NCBI RefSeq assembly: GCF_003610195.1
Contig: NZ_RAPO01000003.1
Location: 496,001 to 560,000, forward strand
Origin: Halopiger aswanensis
GTDB taxonomy: Archaea > Halobacteriota > Halobacteria > Halobacteriales > Natrialbaceae
Direction: 5' to 3'
DNA: 64,000 nucleotides
Shown here: positions 24,446 through 33,758 of the stretch, piece after piece
Numbering within the stretch: position 1 is the first letter of the stretch
Layout: each line of letters starts with the position of its first letter
Translations under genes and position numbers: made by a program
Notes under the pieces: model-generated
The model's input: only the letters and a program-made list of their open reading frames with translations
What the model was told of the DNA's origin: nothing
Database searches by the model: none

Positions 24446-24678
24446 AGTTCGTACCTATAAGTGCCGGCGACGGCCGGGGCGGATCTGCGCCTGGTCGACG
24501 CCGTCGAACGCCGACCCCCGCGCCCTCGAGAACGGGTTCGCGCGCCACCCGCTCGAGACCCCGGGATGCGAGCGCGGTCGAACCCGATCGAGCCGTCGGG
24601 ACGGAACGAGCCCGTCAAAAAGGTACGATGTGAGACGGATTAACAGTCAAGGGGGTCGTCGCCGAATCGGTCGCCAGC

Positions 24679-25827
24679 ATGAACGCGACAGCGGACCGGT
24701 ACGACGTCGTCGTGATCGGCGTCGGCGGCATGGGCAGCGCGACGACCTACCACCTCGCCGAGCGCGGCCTCGACGTGGTGGGACTCGAGCGGTACGATAT
24801 TCCCCACACGATGGGGTCGTCCCACGGCATCACGCGGATCATCCGTCGGGCCTACTACGAGCACCCCGACTACATCCCGCTCATCGAGCGGGCCTACGAC
24901 CTCTGGGACGACCTGGCGGAGGAGACCGGCCGCGACGTGATCCACCGGACGGGATCGATCGACGCCGGTCCCGAGGGGAACGTCGTCTTCGAGGGGTCGT
25001 TGCGCTCCTGCGAGGAACACGACATTCCCCACGAAGTCCTGACGAGCGCCGAGGTTGCCGAGCGGTTCCCCGGCTACGACCTCCCGGAGGGGCACAAGGC
25101 GCTGTACCAGCCCGACGGCGGCTTCGTCGTCCCCGAGCAGGCGATCGTCGGCCACGCGGAGGCAGCCCAGGCCGCGGGCGCCGAGGTGCGCGCCCGCGAG
25201 CGCGTCCTCGACTGGGAACCCACGCCGGACGAGGGCGTCCGCGTCGAGACCGACCGCGACACCTACGAGGCCGACGCCATGGTGCTGGCCGCCGGCGCCT
25301 GGAACTACAAGTTTACCGACGCGCTCGAGGGGCTCGCGGTACCCGAGCGACAGGTGCTGGGCTGGTTCCAACCCGAGCGGCCGGCGACGTTCGAACCCGA
25401 CAACTTCCCGGTCTGGAACCTGAAGGTCCCCGAGGGGCGGTTCTACGGGCTGCCGATCTACGACGTGCCCGGGATGAAACTCGGCAAGTACCACCACTTC
25501 GACGAGGACGTCGACCCGGACGAGTACGACCGGGAGCCGAACCGCGAGGACGAGCGACTCCTCCGCGAAGTCGTCGAGAACTACTTCCCCGGGGCGGCGG
25601 GGCCGACGATGCGGCTCGCGACCTGCATGTTCACCAACTCCCCGGACGAGCACTTCATCTTAGACACCCTGCCCGACCACCCGCAGGTGGCCGTCGGCGC
25701 GGGCTTTTCGGGCCACGGCTTCAAGTTCGCCAGCGTCATCGGCGAGATCCTCGCCGACCTCGCGGCCGACGGGGAGACCGACCATCCGATCGAGATGTTC
25801 GGCCTCGATCGGTTCGACGACGCGTAG
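24679..25827 (+). CDS. Sarcosine oxidase-like (MSOX/N-methyl amino acid oxidase) flavoprotein
   Basis: Protein of 382 residues. The Rossmann FAD motif is VVVIGVGGMGSATTYHLAERG near the N-terminus, followed by GLERYDIPHTMGSSHGITRIIRRAYYEHPDYI. The C-terminal block has Cys316 in RLATCMFTNSPDEHFILDT and GAGFSGHGFKFASVIGEILADLA; the equivalent cysteine (315) binds FAD covalently in monomeric sarcosine oxidase. The reaction would be oxidative demethylation of sarcosine (or N-methyl amino acids) to glycine, formaldehyde and peroxide. It is divergent from the Rieske gene across 282 bases. Confidence 0.88.
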   Translation: MNATADRYDVVVIGVGGMGSATTYHLAERGLDVVGLERYDIPHTMGSSHGITRIIRRAYYEHPDYIPLIERAYDLWDDLAEETGRDVIHRTGSIDAGPEGNVVFEGSLRSCEEHDIPHEVLTSAEVAERFPGYDLPEGHKALYQPDGGFVVPEQAIVGHAEAAQAAGAEVRARERVLDWEPTPDEGVRVETDRDTYEADAMVLAAGAWNYKFTDALEGLAVPERQVLGWFQPERPATFEPDNFPVWNLKVPEGRFYGLPIYDVPGMKLGKYHHFDEDVDPDEYDREPNREDERLLREVVENYFPGAAGPTMRLATCMFTNSPDEHFILDTLPDHPQVAVGAGFSGHGFKFASVIGEILADLAADGETDHPIEMFGLDRFDDA

Positions 25828-25980
25828 CGGTCGATAACGGGGCGATCGGTCGGAATGGCGTTTCTCGAGTCGGTTGCACGTTCGGCGACGTAGCGCGCTC
25901 GACGCTCGAACGGCCGCCATTTAAGCGTCGCAGGTAATGAAGGGGGAGGCGTTTTCCGGTGGCGATAGAGCCTTCCACTG

Positions 25981-26406
25981 ATGGGGCTCCCCGAGATAGA
26001 TTCGGCCGTGTTCTTCGGGTCGATTACGATGGTAACGTGGGGAATCTGGGTCGTCTTGGGCAACGCTGCGTCGGAGTCGATCGACCCGAGGACGGCCGCC
26101 GCGATCTCCTACCTCGTCGCGGGACCTCTCGCGCTCGGGTTCATCATCGTGTCGGACGCGTCGCTCGCCATCACCGCGAGAGGCGGCCTGCTCGCCGGGA
26201 CGGCGGGGTTGTTTACCGGAATCGGCCTGATTTCGATGTACGTCGGCCTCTCCGGCGGGTCGACGACGATCGTCTCTACGCTCGGTGCGATGTACTTCGT
26301 CGTCGCGGCCCTCATCGGGATGGTCGTCCTCGGCGACGACGTGACGGTAACGAGACTCGTCGGGATCGCCTTCGCAGTTCTCGGGGTCGTCCTGGTTACC
26401 CGATAG
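25981..26406 (+). CDS. EamA/DMT-type membrane protein, single-domain
   Basis: Protein of 141 residues with about five transmembrane helices: AVFFGSITMVTWGIWVVLGN, AAAISYLVAGPLALGFIIVS, GGLLAGTAGLFTGIGLISMYV, STLGAMYFVVAALIGMVVLG and LVGIAFAVLGVVLVTR. The last helix and the ALIGMVVLGDDVT...R..GIAFAVLGV segment are typical EamA. Full DMT exporters have two EamA halves, so this is a half-size carrier that would need to dimerise, like SMR proteins. The substrate is unknown; position inside the betaine gene block suggests small amines or amino acids, which is only inference. Confidence 0.85.
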   Translation: MGLPEIDSAVFFGSITMVTWGIWVVLGNAASESIDPRTAAAISYLVAGPLALGFIIVSDASLAITARGGLLAGTAGLFTGIGLISMYVGLSGGSTTIVSTLGAMYFVVAALIGMVVLGDDVTVTRLVGIAFAVLGVVLVTR

Positions 26407-26467
26407 ATCCGCCCGCCGTAATCGCTGGGTTCGGAACAGTCTCACCGAAAAGAGGACGACAGCTCCA

Positions 26468-26486
26468 CCCCACCCCATCCCACCCC
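26468..26486 (-). other. G-quadruplex motif upstream of the dimethylglycine dehydrogenase gene
   Basis: The minus strand reads GGGGTGGGATGGGGTGGGG: four G runs of 4, 3, 4, 4 with loops of one or two bases. It lies in the 220-base gap between the EamA gene and the DMGDH gene, 140 bases before the latter's ATG. No other element in this gap is clear apart from an A/T box ATAGCTAT at 26590-26597. Confidence 0.55.
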
Positions 26487-26626
26487 ATTCCTCTCCCTTC
26501 TCGAGCCGGCCGATCCGGTCGTACCGAACCGCAGCCCGGCACGTGGTCTCGGTCCCGCGACTGTTATACGCCACAGGTTATCCACCCGGATAGCTATGCT
26601 CGGTCTCGTGGCACTACCTGTGACAT

Positions 26627-29143
26627 ATGAGTACAGGGAACACGCTCCCCGACAGCGCGGGTACCGTCGTCGTCGGCGCCGGCTGTGTCGGCTGTAGCGC
26701 CGCCTACCACCTCACGCGGCTGGGACGCGAGGACGTCGTCGTCGTGGATCAGGGACCGTTGTTCGAGACCGGCGGCTCCACTTCGCACGCGCCGGGGCTG
26801 GTCTTCCAGACGGGCGGGAACAAGCTGATGACCCGGATGGCGTCGTACACGCGCCGGCTCTACGAGGACCTGGACGGCTTCCGGACCTGCGGCGGGATCG
26901 AGGTGGCGTACACCGAGGACCGGTGGGACTTCCTCAAGCGAAAGCGCGAGCGAGGGCAGTCCTACGGGATCGAGGGCGGCGAACTGCTCTCGCCCGACGC
27001 GGTCGCCGACCGCGTCCCGCAGATCGACCCCGAGGCCATCCGTGGCGGCTACTACGTCCCGACGGACGGCAAGGCCCACGCCGTCGACGCCTCCGCGGCG
27101 ATGGCCGAGCGGGCTCGAGCGGCCGGCGCCGAGTTCTACGGCGAGACGACCGTGACGGACCTCGAGGTCGAGGACGGCGAGATCCGGACGGTCGTCACCG
27201 ACCGCGGGACCGTCGCGGCCGACGAGGTGCTGGTCGCGACGAACATCTGGGGGCCGCTGTTCGGCGACATGGTCGGCGTCGACATCCCCTTGGTCCCCTG
27301 CGCCCACCAGTACCTGGTCTCGGACGAACTCCCGGAACTGGCCGGCGCGGACCGCGAGATCGAGCAGCCCCTGCTGCGCCACCAGGACCGGTCGCTGTAC
27401 TTCCGCCAGCACGGCGAGCGCTACGGCATCGGCTCGTACAACCACGAGTCGCTGCTGGTCGATCCCGAAGACATCTACGGCCCCGAGAAGCTCGAGGACT
27501 TGGGCCTGGAGTACCCCTCGCTGCGGGAGTTCACGTCCGAACACTTCTACGAGAACACCCACCCCGATCACGAGCAGGCGGCCTACGACGCGGCCTGCGA
27601 ACTCGTCCCCTCCCTGCGGGACGCCGAGTTCGAGTCCGCGATCAACGGGATGTTCTGTTTCACCCCCGACGGGATGCCGATCCTCGGCCCGACCGAGGGG
27701 ATCGACGGGCTCTGGTGGGCGCTCGCGATCTGGGTCACCCAGTCGGGCGGCGCCGGGAACATCGTCGCCCATTGGATGGAAGACGGCGTCCCCCGCCTCG
27801 AGGGCGAGCGCGTCGACGTCACGGGGGCACACGTCTCGCGGTTCCAGCCCCACGCGGGCTCGCGGGAGTACACGCGGGGCCGGGGCGCACAGCAGTATCA
27901 GGAAGTCTACCAGCTGATCCATCCGCGCGAGCAGCCCGAGGGACAGCGCGGCCTCCGCCGGAGTCCGTTCTACCGCCGCCAGGAGGAACTCGGCGCGGAA
28001 TTCTACGATTCCGGCGGCTGGGAGACCCCGCAGTGGTACGAGACCAACGAGGCCCTGCTCGAGGAGTACGACGTGCCGGACCGGCCCGATTGGCTCGAGC
28101 GCGGCTGGTCGAAGGCCCAGGGCGTCGAGCACCAGGCGGTCCGCGACCGCGTCGCGATGGTCGACATGACCACCTACACCGGCATCGAGGTGACCGGCGA
28201 CGGCGCGACGGAATTCCTCCAGCGGCTCCTGACGAACGACGTCGACGTCTCGCCGGGCCGAATCCGCTACGCGGCGATGTGCAACGAGGACGGCGGCATC
28301 CTCGCGGACGTGACGGTCGCGCGGCTCGCCGAGGACCGGTACACGGTGTTTACCGGCGGCGGCAACTCCGCGACGCTGCACTCGCGGTGGCTCCGCGAGC
28401 ACGCGCCCGACGACGGCTCGGTGTCGGTGCGGACCCGCGATTCGGACATGTGCGGGGTCGGCGTTTTCGGCCCCGACTCCCGCGCGGTCCTCTCGTCGCT
28501 CGTGGAGACCGACCTCTCGAACGACGCGTTCCCGTTCTACACCGCCCAAGAGACCTACCTCGAGAGCGTTCCGGTCACGATGCTCCGGCTCTCCTACGCC
28601 GGGGAACTCGGCTGGGAGCTGTACGCGCCGATGGAGTACGGCGCGCGGCTCTGGGAGCTGATCGAGGACGCCGGCGACGAGTACGGCATCGTTCCGATGG
28701 GCTGGGCGGCGCTGGACTCGACGAGCATGGAGAAGGGGTTCCGGCTGTGGGGGACCGACGTCACGCCCGAGTACGACCCCTACGAGGCCGGGATCGGCTT
28801 CGCGGTCGACCTCGAGACGGATTTCATCGGGAAGGAAGCTCTCGTAGAGGCCCGCGACGCGGGCGTCGACCGGAAGCTCGTCCCGATCACGCTCGACGAG
28901 CCGGGCGCGGTCGTCGACGCCGGTCACCCGGTGCTCGAGCTGGGCGGTGACGAAGTACTCGGCTACGTCACCCGGGCGGACTACGGCTACTCGATCGACG
29001 CCGGAATCGCGTACGCCTACTTGCCGGCGGACGACGCCGAGGCGGGCCGGAACGTCGAGATCAGCTACGAGAACGACCGGTACGCCGGGACGGTTCGGGA
29101 CGAACCGCTGTTCGATCCCGACCGCGAGAAGATGCTTCGGTGA
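26627..29143 (+). CDS. Dimethylglycine/sarcosine dehydrogenase-type FAD-GcvT fusion
   Basis: Protein of 838 residues. The FAD/DAO domain (1-390) starts VVVGAGCVGCSAAYHLTRLG and has GGSTSHAPGL, where His54 aligns with the covalent-FAD histidine of rat dimethylglycine dehydrogenase. The C-terminal half is an aminomethyltransferase (GcvT) fold: VRDRVAMVDMTTYTGIEVTG, LTNDVDVSPGRIRYAAMCNEDGG, LSYAGELGWELY, then ETDFIGKEAL and a GcvT-C barrel. This architecture transfers the methyl carbon to tetrahydrofolate as methylene-THF instead of releasing formaldehyde. The dehydratase begins six bases after its stop. Sarcosine is an alternative substrate. Confidence 0.9.
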   Translation: MSTGNTLPDSAGTVVVGAGCVGCSAAYHLTRLGREDVVVVDQGPLFETGGSTSHAPGLVFQTGGNKLMTRMASYTRRLYEDLDGFRTCGGIEVAYTEDRWDFLKRKRERGQSYGIEGGELLSPDAVADRVPQIDPEAIRGGYYVPTDGKAHAVDASAAMAERARAAGAEFYGETTVTDLEVEDGEIRTVVTDRGTVAADEVLVATNIWGPLFGDMVGVDIPLVPCAHQYLVSDELPELAGADREIEQPLLRHQDRSLYFRQHGERYGIGSYNHESLLVDPEDIYGPEKLEDLGLEYPSLREFTSEHFYENTHPDHEQAAYDAACELVPSLRDAEFESAINGMFCFTPDGMPILGPTEGIDGLWWALAIWVTQSGGAGNIVAHWMEDGVPRLEGERVDVTGAHVSRFQPHAGSREYTRGRGAQQYQEVYQLIHPREQPEGQRGLRRSPFYRRQEELGAEFYDSGGWETPQWYETNEALLEEYDVPDRPDWLERGWSKAQGVEHQAVRDRVAMVDMTTYTGIEVTGDGATEFLQRLLTNDVDVSPGRIRYAAMCNEDGGILADVTVARLAEDRYTVFTGGGNSATLHSRWLREHAPDDGSVSVRTRDSDMCGVGVFGPDSRAVLSSLVETDLSNDAFPFYTAQETYLESVPVTMLRLSYAGELGWELYAPMEYGARLWELIEDAGDEYGIVPMGWAALDSTSMEKGFRLWGTDVTPEYDPYEAGIGFAVDLETDFIGKEALVEARDAGVDRKLVPITLDEPGAVVDAGHPVLELGGDEVLGYVTRADYGYSIDAGIAYAYLPADDAEAGRNVEISYENDRYAGTVRDEPLFDPDREKMLR

Positions 29144-29148
29144 GGCCC

Positions 29149-30384
29149 ATGAACGGAGCGTACGAGACCGTCGAGATCGCCGACGTCGAGGCGGCCCGGG
29201 ACCGGATCGACGACGAGTCGGTCGTCAAGCACACGCCCGTCGAACGGAGCACGTCCCTCGACGAGCTGACCGGGGCCGAGGTCCACCTCAAGATGGAACA
29301 CCTCCAGTGGACGGGCTCGTTCAAGACCCGCGGCGCGTACAACAAGATCGCCCAGTGCGTCGCCGACGGCGGGACGGAGCGCGTCGTCGCGGCCAGCGCC
29401 GGCAACCACGCGCAAGGCGTCGCGCTCGCGGCGACGAAACTCGGCGTCGATTCGACGATCGTCATGCCCCGCGGCGCGCCCCAGGCGAAGGTCGACGCCA
29501 CGCGGAGCTACGGCGCCGACGTCGAACTCGTCGGCAGCGACTTCCAGGAGGCGATGACGTACGCGAAGGGGCTGGTCGACGACGACGCGACGGCGTTCGT
29601 CCACGCCTACGACGACCCCGCGATCGTCGCCGGCCAGGGGACCCTCGGCCTCGAGATGTACGACGACCGCCCCGACGTCGACACCGTCGTCGTCCCGATC
29701 GGCGGGGGCGGGTTGATCTCGGGGATCGCGACGGCATTCGCGGATCGGTCGCCGGAGACGCGCATCGTCGGCGTGCAGGCGGCCGGCGCGTCGACCGTCT
29801 CCGAGAGCCTCCGGAAGGGAGCCGCGGTCTCGCTCGACTCGGTGGACACGATCGCCGACGGCATCGCGACCGGCGGCATTTCGGAGCTAACGCTCTCGTC
29901 GATCGAGTCCCACGTCGACGAGGTGGTCACCGTCACCGACGGCGAGATCGCCCGCGCGGTGCTCCTCCTGCTCGAGCGGGCCAAGCAGGTGGTCGAGGGG
30001 GCCGGCGCGGCGTCGGTCGCCGCGATCGTCAGCGACGAACTCGACGTGCGCGGCGAGACGGTGATGCCGCTGTTGAGCGGCGGGAACCTCGATATGACGA
30101 TGTTACAGACGGTGCTCGTCCACGCGCTGACCGACCGCGAGCAACTGCTCAAGTTGCGCGTCCGGATCGACGACCGGCCCGGGAAGATGGAGGACGTCTC
30201 GGGGCTCATCGCCGACCACGGCGCCAACATCCGGACCGTCCGCCACGACCGCTCGGCGCCCGAACTGGACGTCGGCGAGGCCCACCTCGTCTTCCAGGTC
30301 GAAACGAGCGGCGCGGGCCAGTCGCGAGCGATCGTCCGTTCGATCCGCGATCACGGGTACGAGGTCAGGCGGGTCAACGCGTGA
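29149..30384 (+). CDS. Threonine/serine ammonia-lyase (PLP, IlvA/TdcB-like) with ACT domain
   Basis: Protein of 411 residues. PLP lysine is in WTGSFKTRGAYNKIAQC; the glycine-rich loop is VVPIGGGGLISGIATAF, and VVAASAGNHAQGVALAATKLG is the asparagine loop. An ACT regulatory domain is at about 325-405 (LLKLRVRIDDRPGKMEDVSGL). The enzyme makes an enamine intermediate that becomes 2-oxobutyrate (from threonine) or pyruvate (from serine). Being second gene after the DMGDH gene suggests it uses serine derived from glycine. Start at ATG 29149; a GTG at 29140 overlaps the upstream stop. Confidence 0.9.
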   Translation: MNGAYETVEIADVEAARDRIDDESVVKHTPVERSTSLDELTGAEVHLKMEHLQWTGSFKTRGAYNKIAQCVADGGTERVVAASAGNHAQGVALAATKLGVDSTIVMPRGAPQAKVDATRSYGADVELVGSDFQEAMTYAKGLVDDDATAFVHAYDDPAIVAGQGTLGLEMYDDRPDVDTVVVPIGGGGLISGIATAFADRSPETRIVGVQAAGASTVSESLRKGAAVSLDSVDTIADGIATGGISELTLSSIESHVDEVVTVTDGEIARAVLLLLERAKQVVEGAGAASVAAIVSDELDVRGETVMPLLSGGNLDMTMLQTVLVHALTDREQLLKLRVRIDDRPGKMEDVSGLIADHGANIRTVRHDRSAPELDVGEAHLVFQVETSGAGQSRAIVRSIRDHGYEVRRVNA

Positions 30385-30502
30385 CCTCTCTTTCGTCAAC
30401 GCGATACGAGTATCAACCCCGAATCGCGCCTCGAGGGTGACGTGTTCGGGCGGGGTACAAAAACGGCTCCGGTTATGAAGATGAACCTTGATTTGAAGGG
30501 TT

Positions 30503-30530
30503 GGTATCAATACGCACGGTGTATGATACC
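30503..30530. promoter_or_regulatory. Imperfect palindrome before the BCCT gene
   Basis: GGTATCA-ATAC ... GTA-TGATACC, ten-base arms with one extra A, spaced by seven bases. It sits between the dehydratase stop (30384) and the BCCT start (30659), 129 bases before the latter. It could be an operator or an RNA hairpin ending the upstream transcript; no T run follows. Confidence 0.4.
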
Positions 30531-30658
30531 ATGGAGGGACAGGGCACCGATCGCGTGCCGCTTCGAATCGGCAGTACGGGTGCCGGTTCGCTCGAGACCG
30601 TGTGCGAATCGAACGACCGCTTGAGGGACTGCTCGGCGCCGTTGGGGGGTGAGCCGCG

Positions 30659-32293
30659 ATGAGTACCGCCGATCGCGACGGGGCGGACGACGACGGGCCG
30701 CTGGAAACGTTCGTCGCCGAACTCGATCCCGTCGTCTTCGGCGTCGGATTCGTCGTCGCCGCGTCGATCGTCGTCGCGTTTCTCCTCCGGGAGGAACGGA
30801 CGCTCGGGCTCATGGAGGGGACCAACGAGTTCCTGTGGACGAGTTTCGGCTGGGCGTACCTCGTTTCGATGTTCGCCCTCGTGGCCTTCGTCCTGTTTCT
30901 CATCTTCGGGCCGTGGGGGAACATCAAACTGGGCGACCCCGACGAGGAGCCCGAGTTCAGCTTTCTGTCGTACTTCGCCATGCTGTACTCCGCGGGGATC
31001 GCCGCCGGGATCGTGTTCTGGGGGCCGGCGGAAGCGATCTTCCACTACTCGACGCCGTCGCCGTTCTCGGGGGTGGAAGCGGAAACGACGGGCGCCGCCG
31101 TCAGCGCCCTCCAGTACACGTTCTTCCACTGGGGGCTCTCGGCCTGGTCGGCGTACGTGATCGTCGGCATTCCGATCGCGTACTTCGCCTACCGACGGGG
31201 CGCGCCGATGCGTATCTCGACGATCATCGGGCCGATCGTCGGCTTCGACAACCTCGACAGTCCCTGGGCGAAGCTCGTCGATATCCTCGCCGTCTTCGCG
31301 ACTATCGGCGGCATCGCGACGACGCTCGGGCTGGTCGGCAACCAGTTCCTCGTCGGCCTCGAGTACGCCGGCGGCGTCTCGTTCGGCGACGCGGGGACCG
31401 TGCTCGTGATCACGGGGCTGACCGTCGCCTTCACCGTCTCGGTCGCGCTCGGCGTCGAGAAGGGGATCCGGCGAGTCTCGTACTTCAACATGGCGCTGTT
31501 CGTTCTCCTGACGGTCGTGGCGTTCGTGCTCGGCCCGTCGGTGTACATCATGACCGTCGGGACCCAGGCGCTCGGCGCGTACATCAACGAGTTCGTGTCG
31601 ATGAGCCTCTTCATGGGCGCGTCCGAAACCGGCGGCCAGGGGGCTGACGCCGGCTTCGTCGGCGCCTGGACGGTCTTCTACTGGGCCTGGTGGTTCTCGT
31701 GGGCGCCGTTCGTCGGCCTCTTCATCGCCCGGATCTCGCGGGGCCGAACGGTTCGACAGGTCGCCGCGACCGGCGTCGTCGCCTCGACGGCCGTCACCAT
31801 CCCCTGGTTCGCGACGATGGGCGGGACGTCCATCTTCCTCGAGTCCAGCGGGCAGGCGGCGATCCTCGGCACGCTCGAGGCCTGGGGCTACCAGGAGGCC
31901 GTCGCCGGCTACCCGCTGTTCGAGGCGCTGCCGGCCGGCGAGGTGCTCACCGTCCTCTTCCTGGTGCTGGTGACGACGTTCTTCGTGACGTCGGCTGACT
32001 CCTCGACGCTGGCACTGGGGATGCTCACCACCGGCGGGAAGCGCAAGCCCTCGACGATCAACCGCGTCATCTGGGGCGCGCTCATGGGTGCGCTGGCCTC
32101 GCTGCTGATGGTGGCCGGCGGCACCTCGGCGCTCCAGCAGGCGGCGATCATCGCCGGCGGTCCCTTCGCGATCATCACGCTGCTCGCGGTCGGCGTCATG
32201 GTCTGGGTCTTCGGCAGCCGTCGGGCGGTCTTCCTCCACGAGGAGGACCGATCTTCGTCCCCGACCGGGCAGGCGACGCCCGAAGACGACTAA
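30659..32293 (+). CDS. BCCT family betaine/choline/carnitine transporter
   Basis: Protein of 544 residues with about 12 transmembrane helices and acidic termini. The BCCT signature is VFYWAWWFSWAPFVGLFIAR, followed by ISRGRTVRQVAATGVV. Other family segments are YSAGIAAGIVFWGPAEAIFHYSTPSP-like (the trimerisation/substrate helix), LQYTFFHWGLSAWSAYVIVG and FFVTSADSSTLALGML. These carriers use sodium or protons to import glycine betaine. The preceding enzymes fit catabolic uptake as well as osmoprotection. Long cytoplasmic regulatory tails of osmosensing BetP are absent. Glycine betaine is the likely, not proven, substrate. Confidence 0.93.
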   Translation: MSTADRDGADDDGPLETFVAELDPVVFGVGFVVAASIVVAFLLREERTLGLMEGTNEFLWTSFGWAYLVSMFALVAFVLFLIFGPWGNIKLGDPDEEPEFSFLSYFAMLYSAGIAAGIVFWGPAEAIFHYSTPSPFSGVEAETTGAAVSALQYTFFHWGLSAWSAYVIVGIPIAYFAYRRGAPMRISTIIGPIVGFDNLDSPWAKLVDILAVFATIGGIATTLGLVGNQFLVGLEYAGGVSFGDAGTVLVITGLTVAFTVSVALGVEKGIRRVSYFNMALFVLLTVVAFVLGPSVYIMTVGTQALGAYINEFVSMSLFMGASETGGQGADAGFVGAWTVFYWAWWFSWAPFVGLFIARISRGRTVRQVAATGVVASTAVTIPWFATMGGTSIFLESSGQAAILGTLEAWGYQEAVAGYPLFEALPAGEVLTVLFLVLVTTFFVTSADSSTLALGMLTTGGKRKPSTINRVIWGALMGALASLLMVAGGTSALQQAAIIAGGPFAIITLLAVGVMVWVFGSRRAVFLHEEDRSSSPTGQATPEDD

Positions 32294-32469
32294 CCCCGAC
32301 CCGCTCGTTTTCGGTCTCAGTTTCGCTCTCGTCGTCGCCTCGAGCCGCGATGAGAGTCGACACTCCGTGAACGTCGTCCCGTTCTCTCATCGTCTCGAGT
32401 CCGACTGAAAATCAGGAAAATCGGCGATCCGACACCGACACCGAGAATCGCTGCAACCGCTCGCCGCGA

Positions 32470-33714
32470 CTACTCGTACACGGGGAACCGGTCGCAGAGG
32501 TCGTCGACCGTCTCAGAAACGCGCTCGAGGGTCGCGTCGTCGTCGGGCGCGTCGATCACGTCGGCGATGCAGTGGCCGACCCGTTCGATCTCCTCGGGAC
32601 CGAATCCGCGAGTCGTCAGCGCGGGCGTGCCGATGCGGACGCCGCTGGTGACGAACGGGGATCTGGTTTCCCCGGGGACGGTGTTCTTGTTGACGACGAC
32701 GCCGACCTCGGCGAGCGCTTCCTCGACGTCTTTCCCGGTGAGGTCGGGGTGCGAGTCCCGCAGGTCGACGAGCACGAGGTGTTTGTCGGTGCCGCCCGAA
32801 ACCAGCGACAGGCCCCGGTCCCGGAGGACGTTCGCGAGCGCGCTCGCGTTCTCGACGGTTCGCTCGGCGTACGCCTCGAACGCCGGCGTCAACGCCTCGC
32901 CGAAGCCGACGGCCTTGCCCGCGACGTTGTGCATGAGCGGCCCGCCCTGACTGCCCGGGAAGACCGCGCTGTCGACGTCGTCGGCGTACGCCTCGTCGCA
33001 CATGATGATCCCGCCGCGGCCGGCCCGGATCGTCTTGTGTGTGCTGCCGGTGACGAAGTCGGCGTGCTCGATCGGACTCGAGTGGACGTCCGCCGCCACG
33101 AGGCCCGTGATGTGGGCGATGTCGGCGAGGTGGTACGCGTCGACCGATTCGGCGATCTCGCCGACCCGCTCCCAGTCGAACTCGCGGGGGTAGGCCGAGG
33201 AGCCGCTGACGATCATCGAGGGGTCGACCTCGCGGGCCTGTTCGGCCAGTTCGTCGTAGTCGATGTAGCCCGTCTCGGGGTCGACCTCGTATTGGTCGAC
33301 CGCGTAGAGTTGGCCCGAGAAGTTGACGTGGTGGCCGTGGCTGAGGTGGCCGCCGTGGGTGAGATCCAGCGAGAGGATCGTCTCGCCGGGCTCTAAGGCG
33401 GCGAAGTAGACGCCCATATTCGCCTGCGTGCCCGAGTGGGGCTGGACGTTGACGTGATCGGCGCCCCACAGCTCTTTCGCCCGCTCGATCGCGAGGCGTT
33501 CGACCTCGTCGACGTGCTCGCAGCCGCCGTAGTAGCGCGCGCCGGGGTACCCCTCCGCGTACTTGTTGGTCAGCGCCGTTCCCTGCGCGGCCAGGACGGC
33601 TTCCGAGGCGTGGTTCTCCGAGGCGATCATGCCGAGCGTCGACTCCTGGCGCTCGCGCTCGCCGGCGACGGCGTCCGCGACCGCCGGATCGATGTCTTTG
33701 AGATGATCCGACAT
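32470..33714 (-). CDS. glyA: Serine hydroxymethyltransferase
   Basis: Protein of 414 residues from the ATG at 33714 (MSDHLKDIDPAVADAV). It has NKYAEGYPGARYYGGCEHVDEVE, LSLDLTHGGHLSHGHHVNFSG, the PLP lysine block FVTGSTHKTIRAGRGGIIMC and GSQGGPLMHNVAGKAV. It interconverts glycine and serine with methylene-THF, so glycine plus the methylene-THF from DMGDH would give serine for the dehydratase. A further reading frame to 33741 is less likely, because a TATA-like GATACTT lies there. The 12-base motif before the Rieske gene is repeated 33-44 bases upstream of this start. It is divergent from ridA. Confidence 0.96.
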   Translation of the reverse strand: MSDHLKDIDPAVADAVAGERERQESTLGMIASENHASEAVLAAQGTALTNKYAEGYPGARYYGGCEHVDEVERLAIERAKELWGADHVNVQPHSGTQANMGVYFAALEPGETILSLDLTHGGHLSHGHHVNFSGQLYAVDQYEVDPETGYIDYDELAEQAREVDPSMIVSGSSAYPREFDWERVGEIAESVDAYHLADIAHITGLVAADVHSSPIEHADFVTGSTHKTIRAGRGGIIMCDEAYADDVDSAVFPGSQGGPLMHNVAGKAVGFGEALTPAFEAYAERTVENASALANVLRDRGLSLVSGGTDKHLVLVDLRDSHPDLTGKDVEEALAEVGVVVNKNTVPGETRSPFVTSGVRIGTPALTTRGFGPEEIERVGHCIADVIDAPDDDATLERVSETVDDLCDRFPVYE

Positions 33715-33746
33715 ACCACGGACATCCAGAACGGTCGCCAAGTATC

Positions 33747-33758
33747 TTGATCGCAGGT
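33747..33758 (-). promoter_or_regulatory. Shared upstream motif ACCTGCGATCAA before glyA
   Basis: Same 12 bases and same orientation as at 24434-24445 (Rieske gene). It abuts a TATA-like GATACTT (33741-33747) in gene direction. Flanking bases differ, so only the 12-mer is conserved. Confidence 0.5.
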
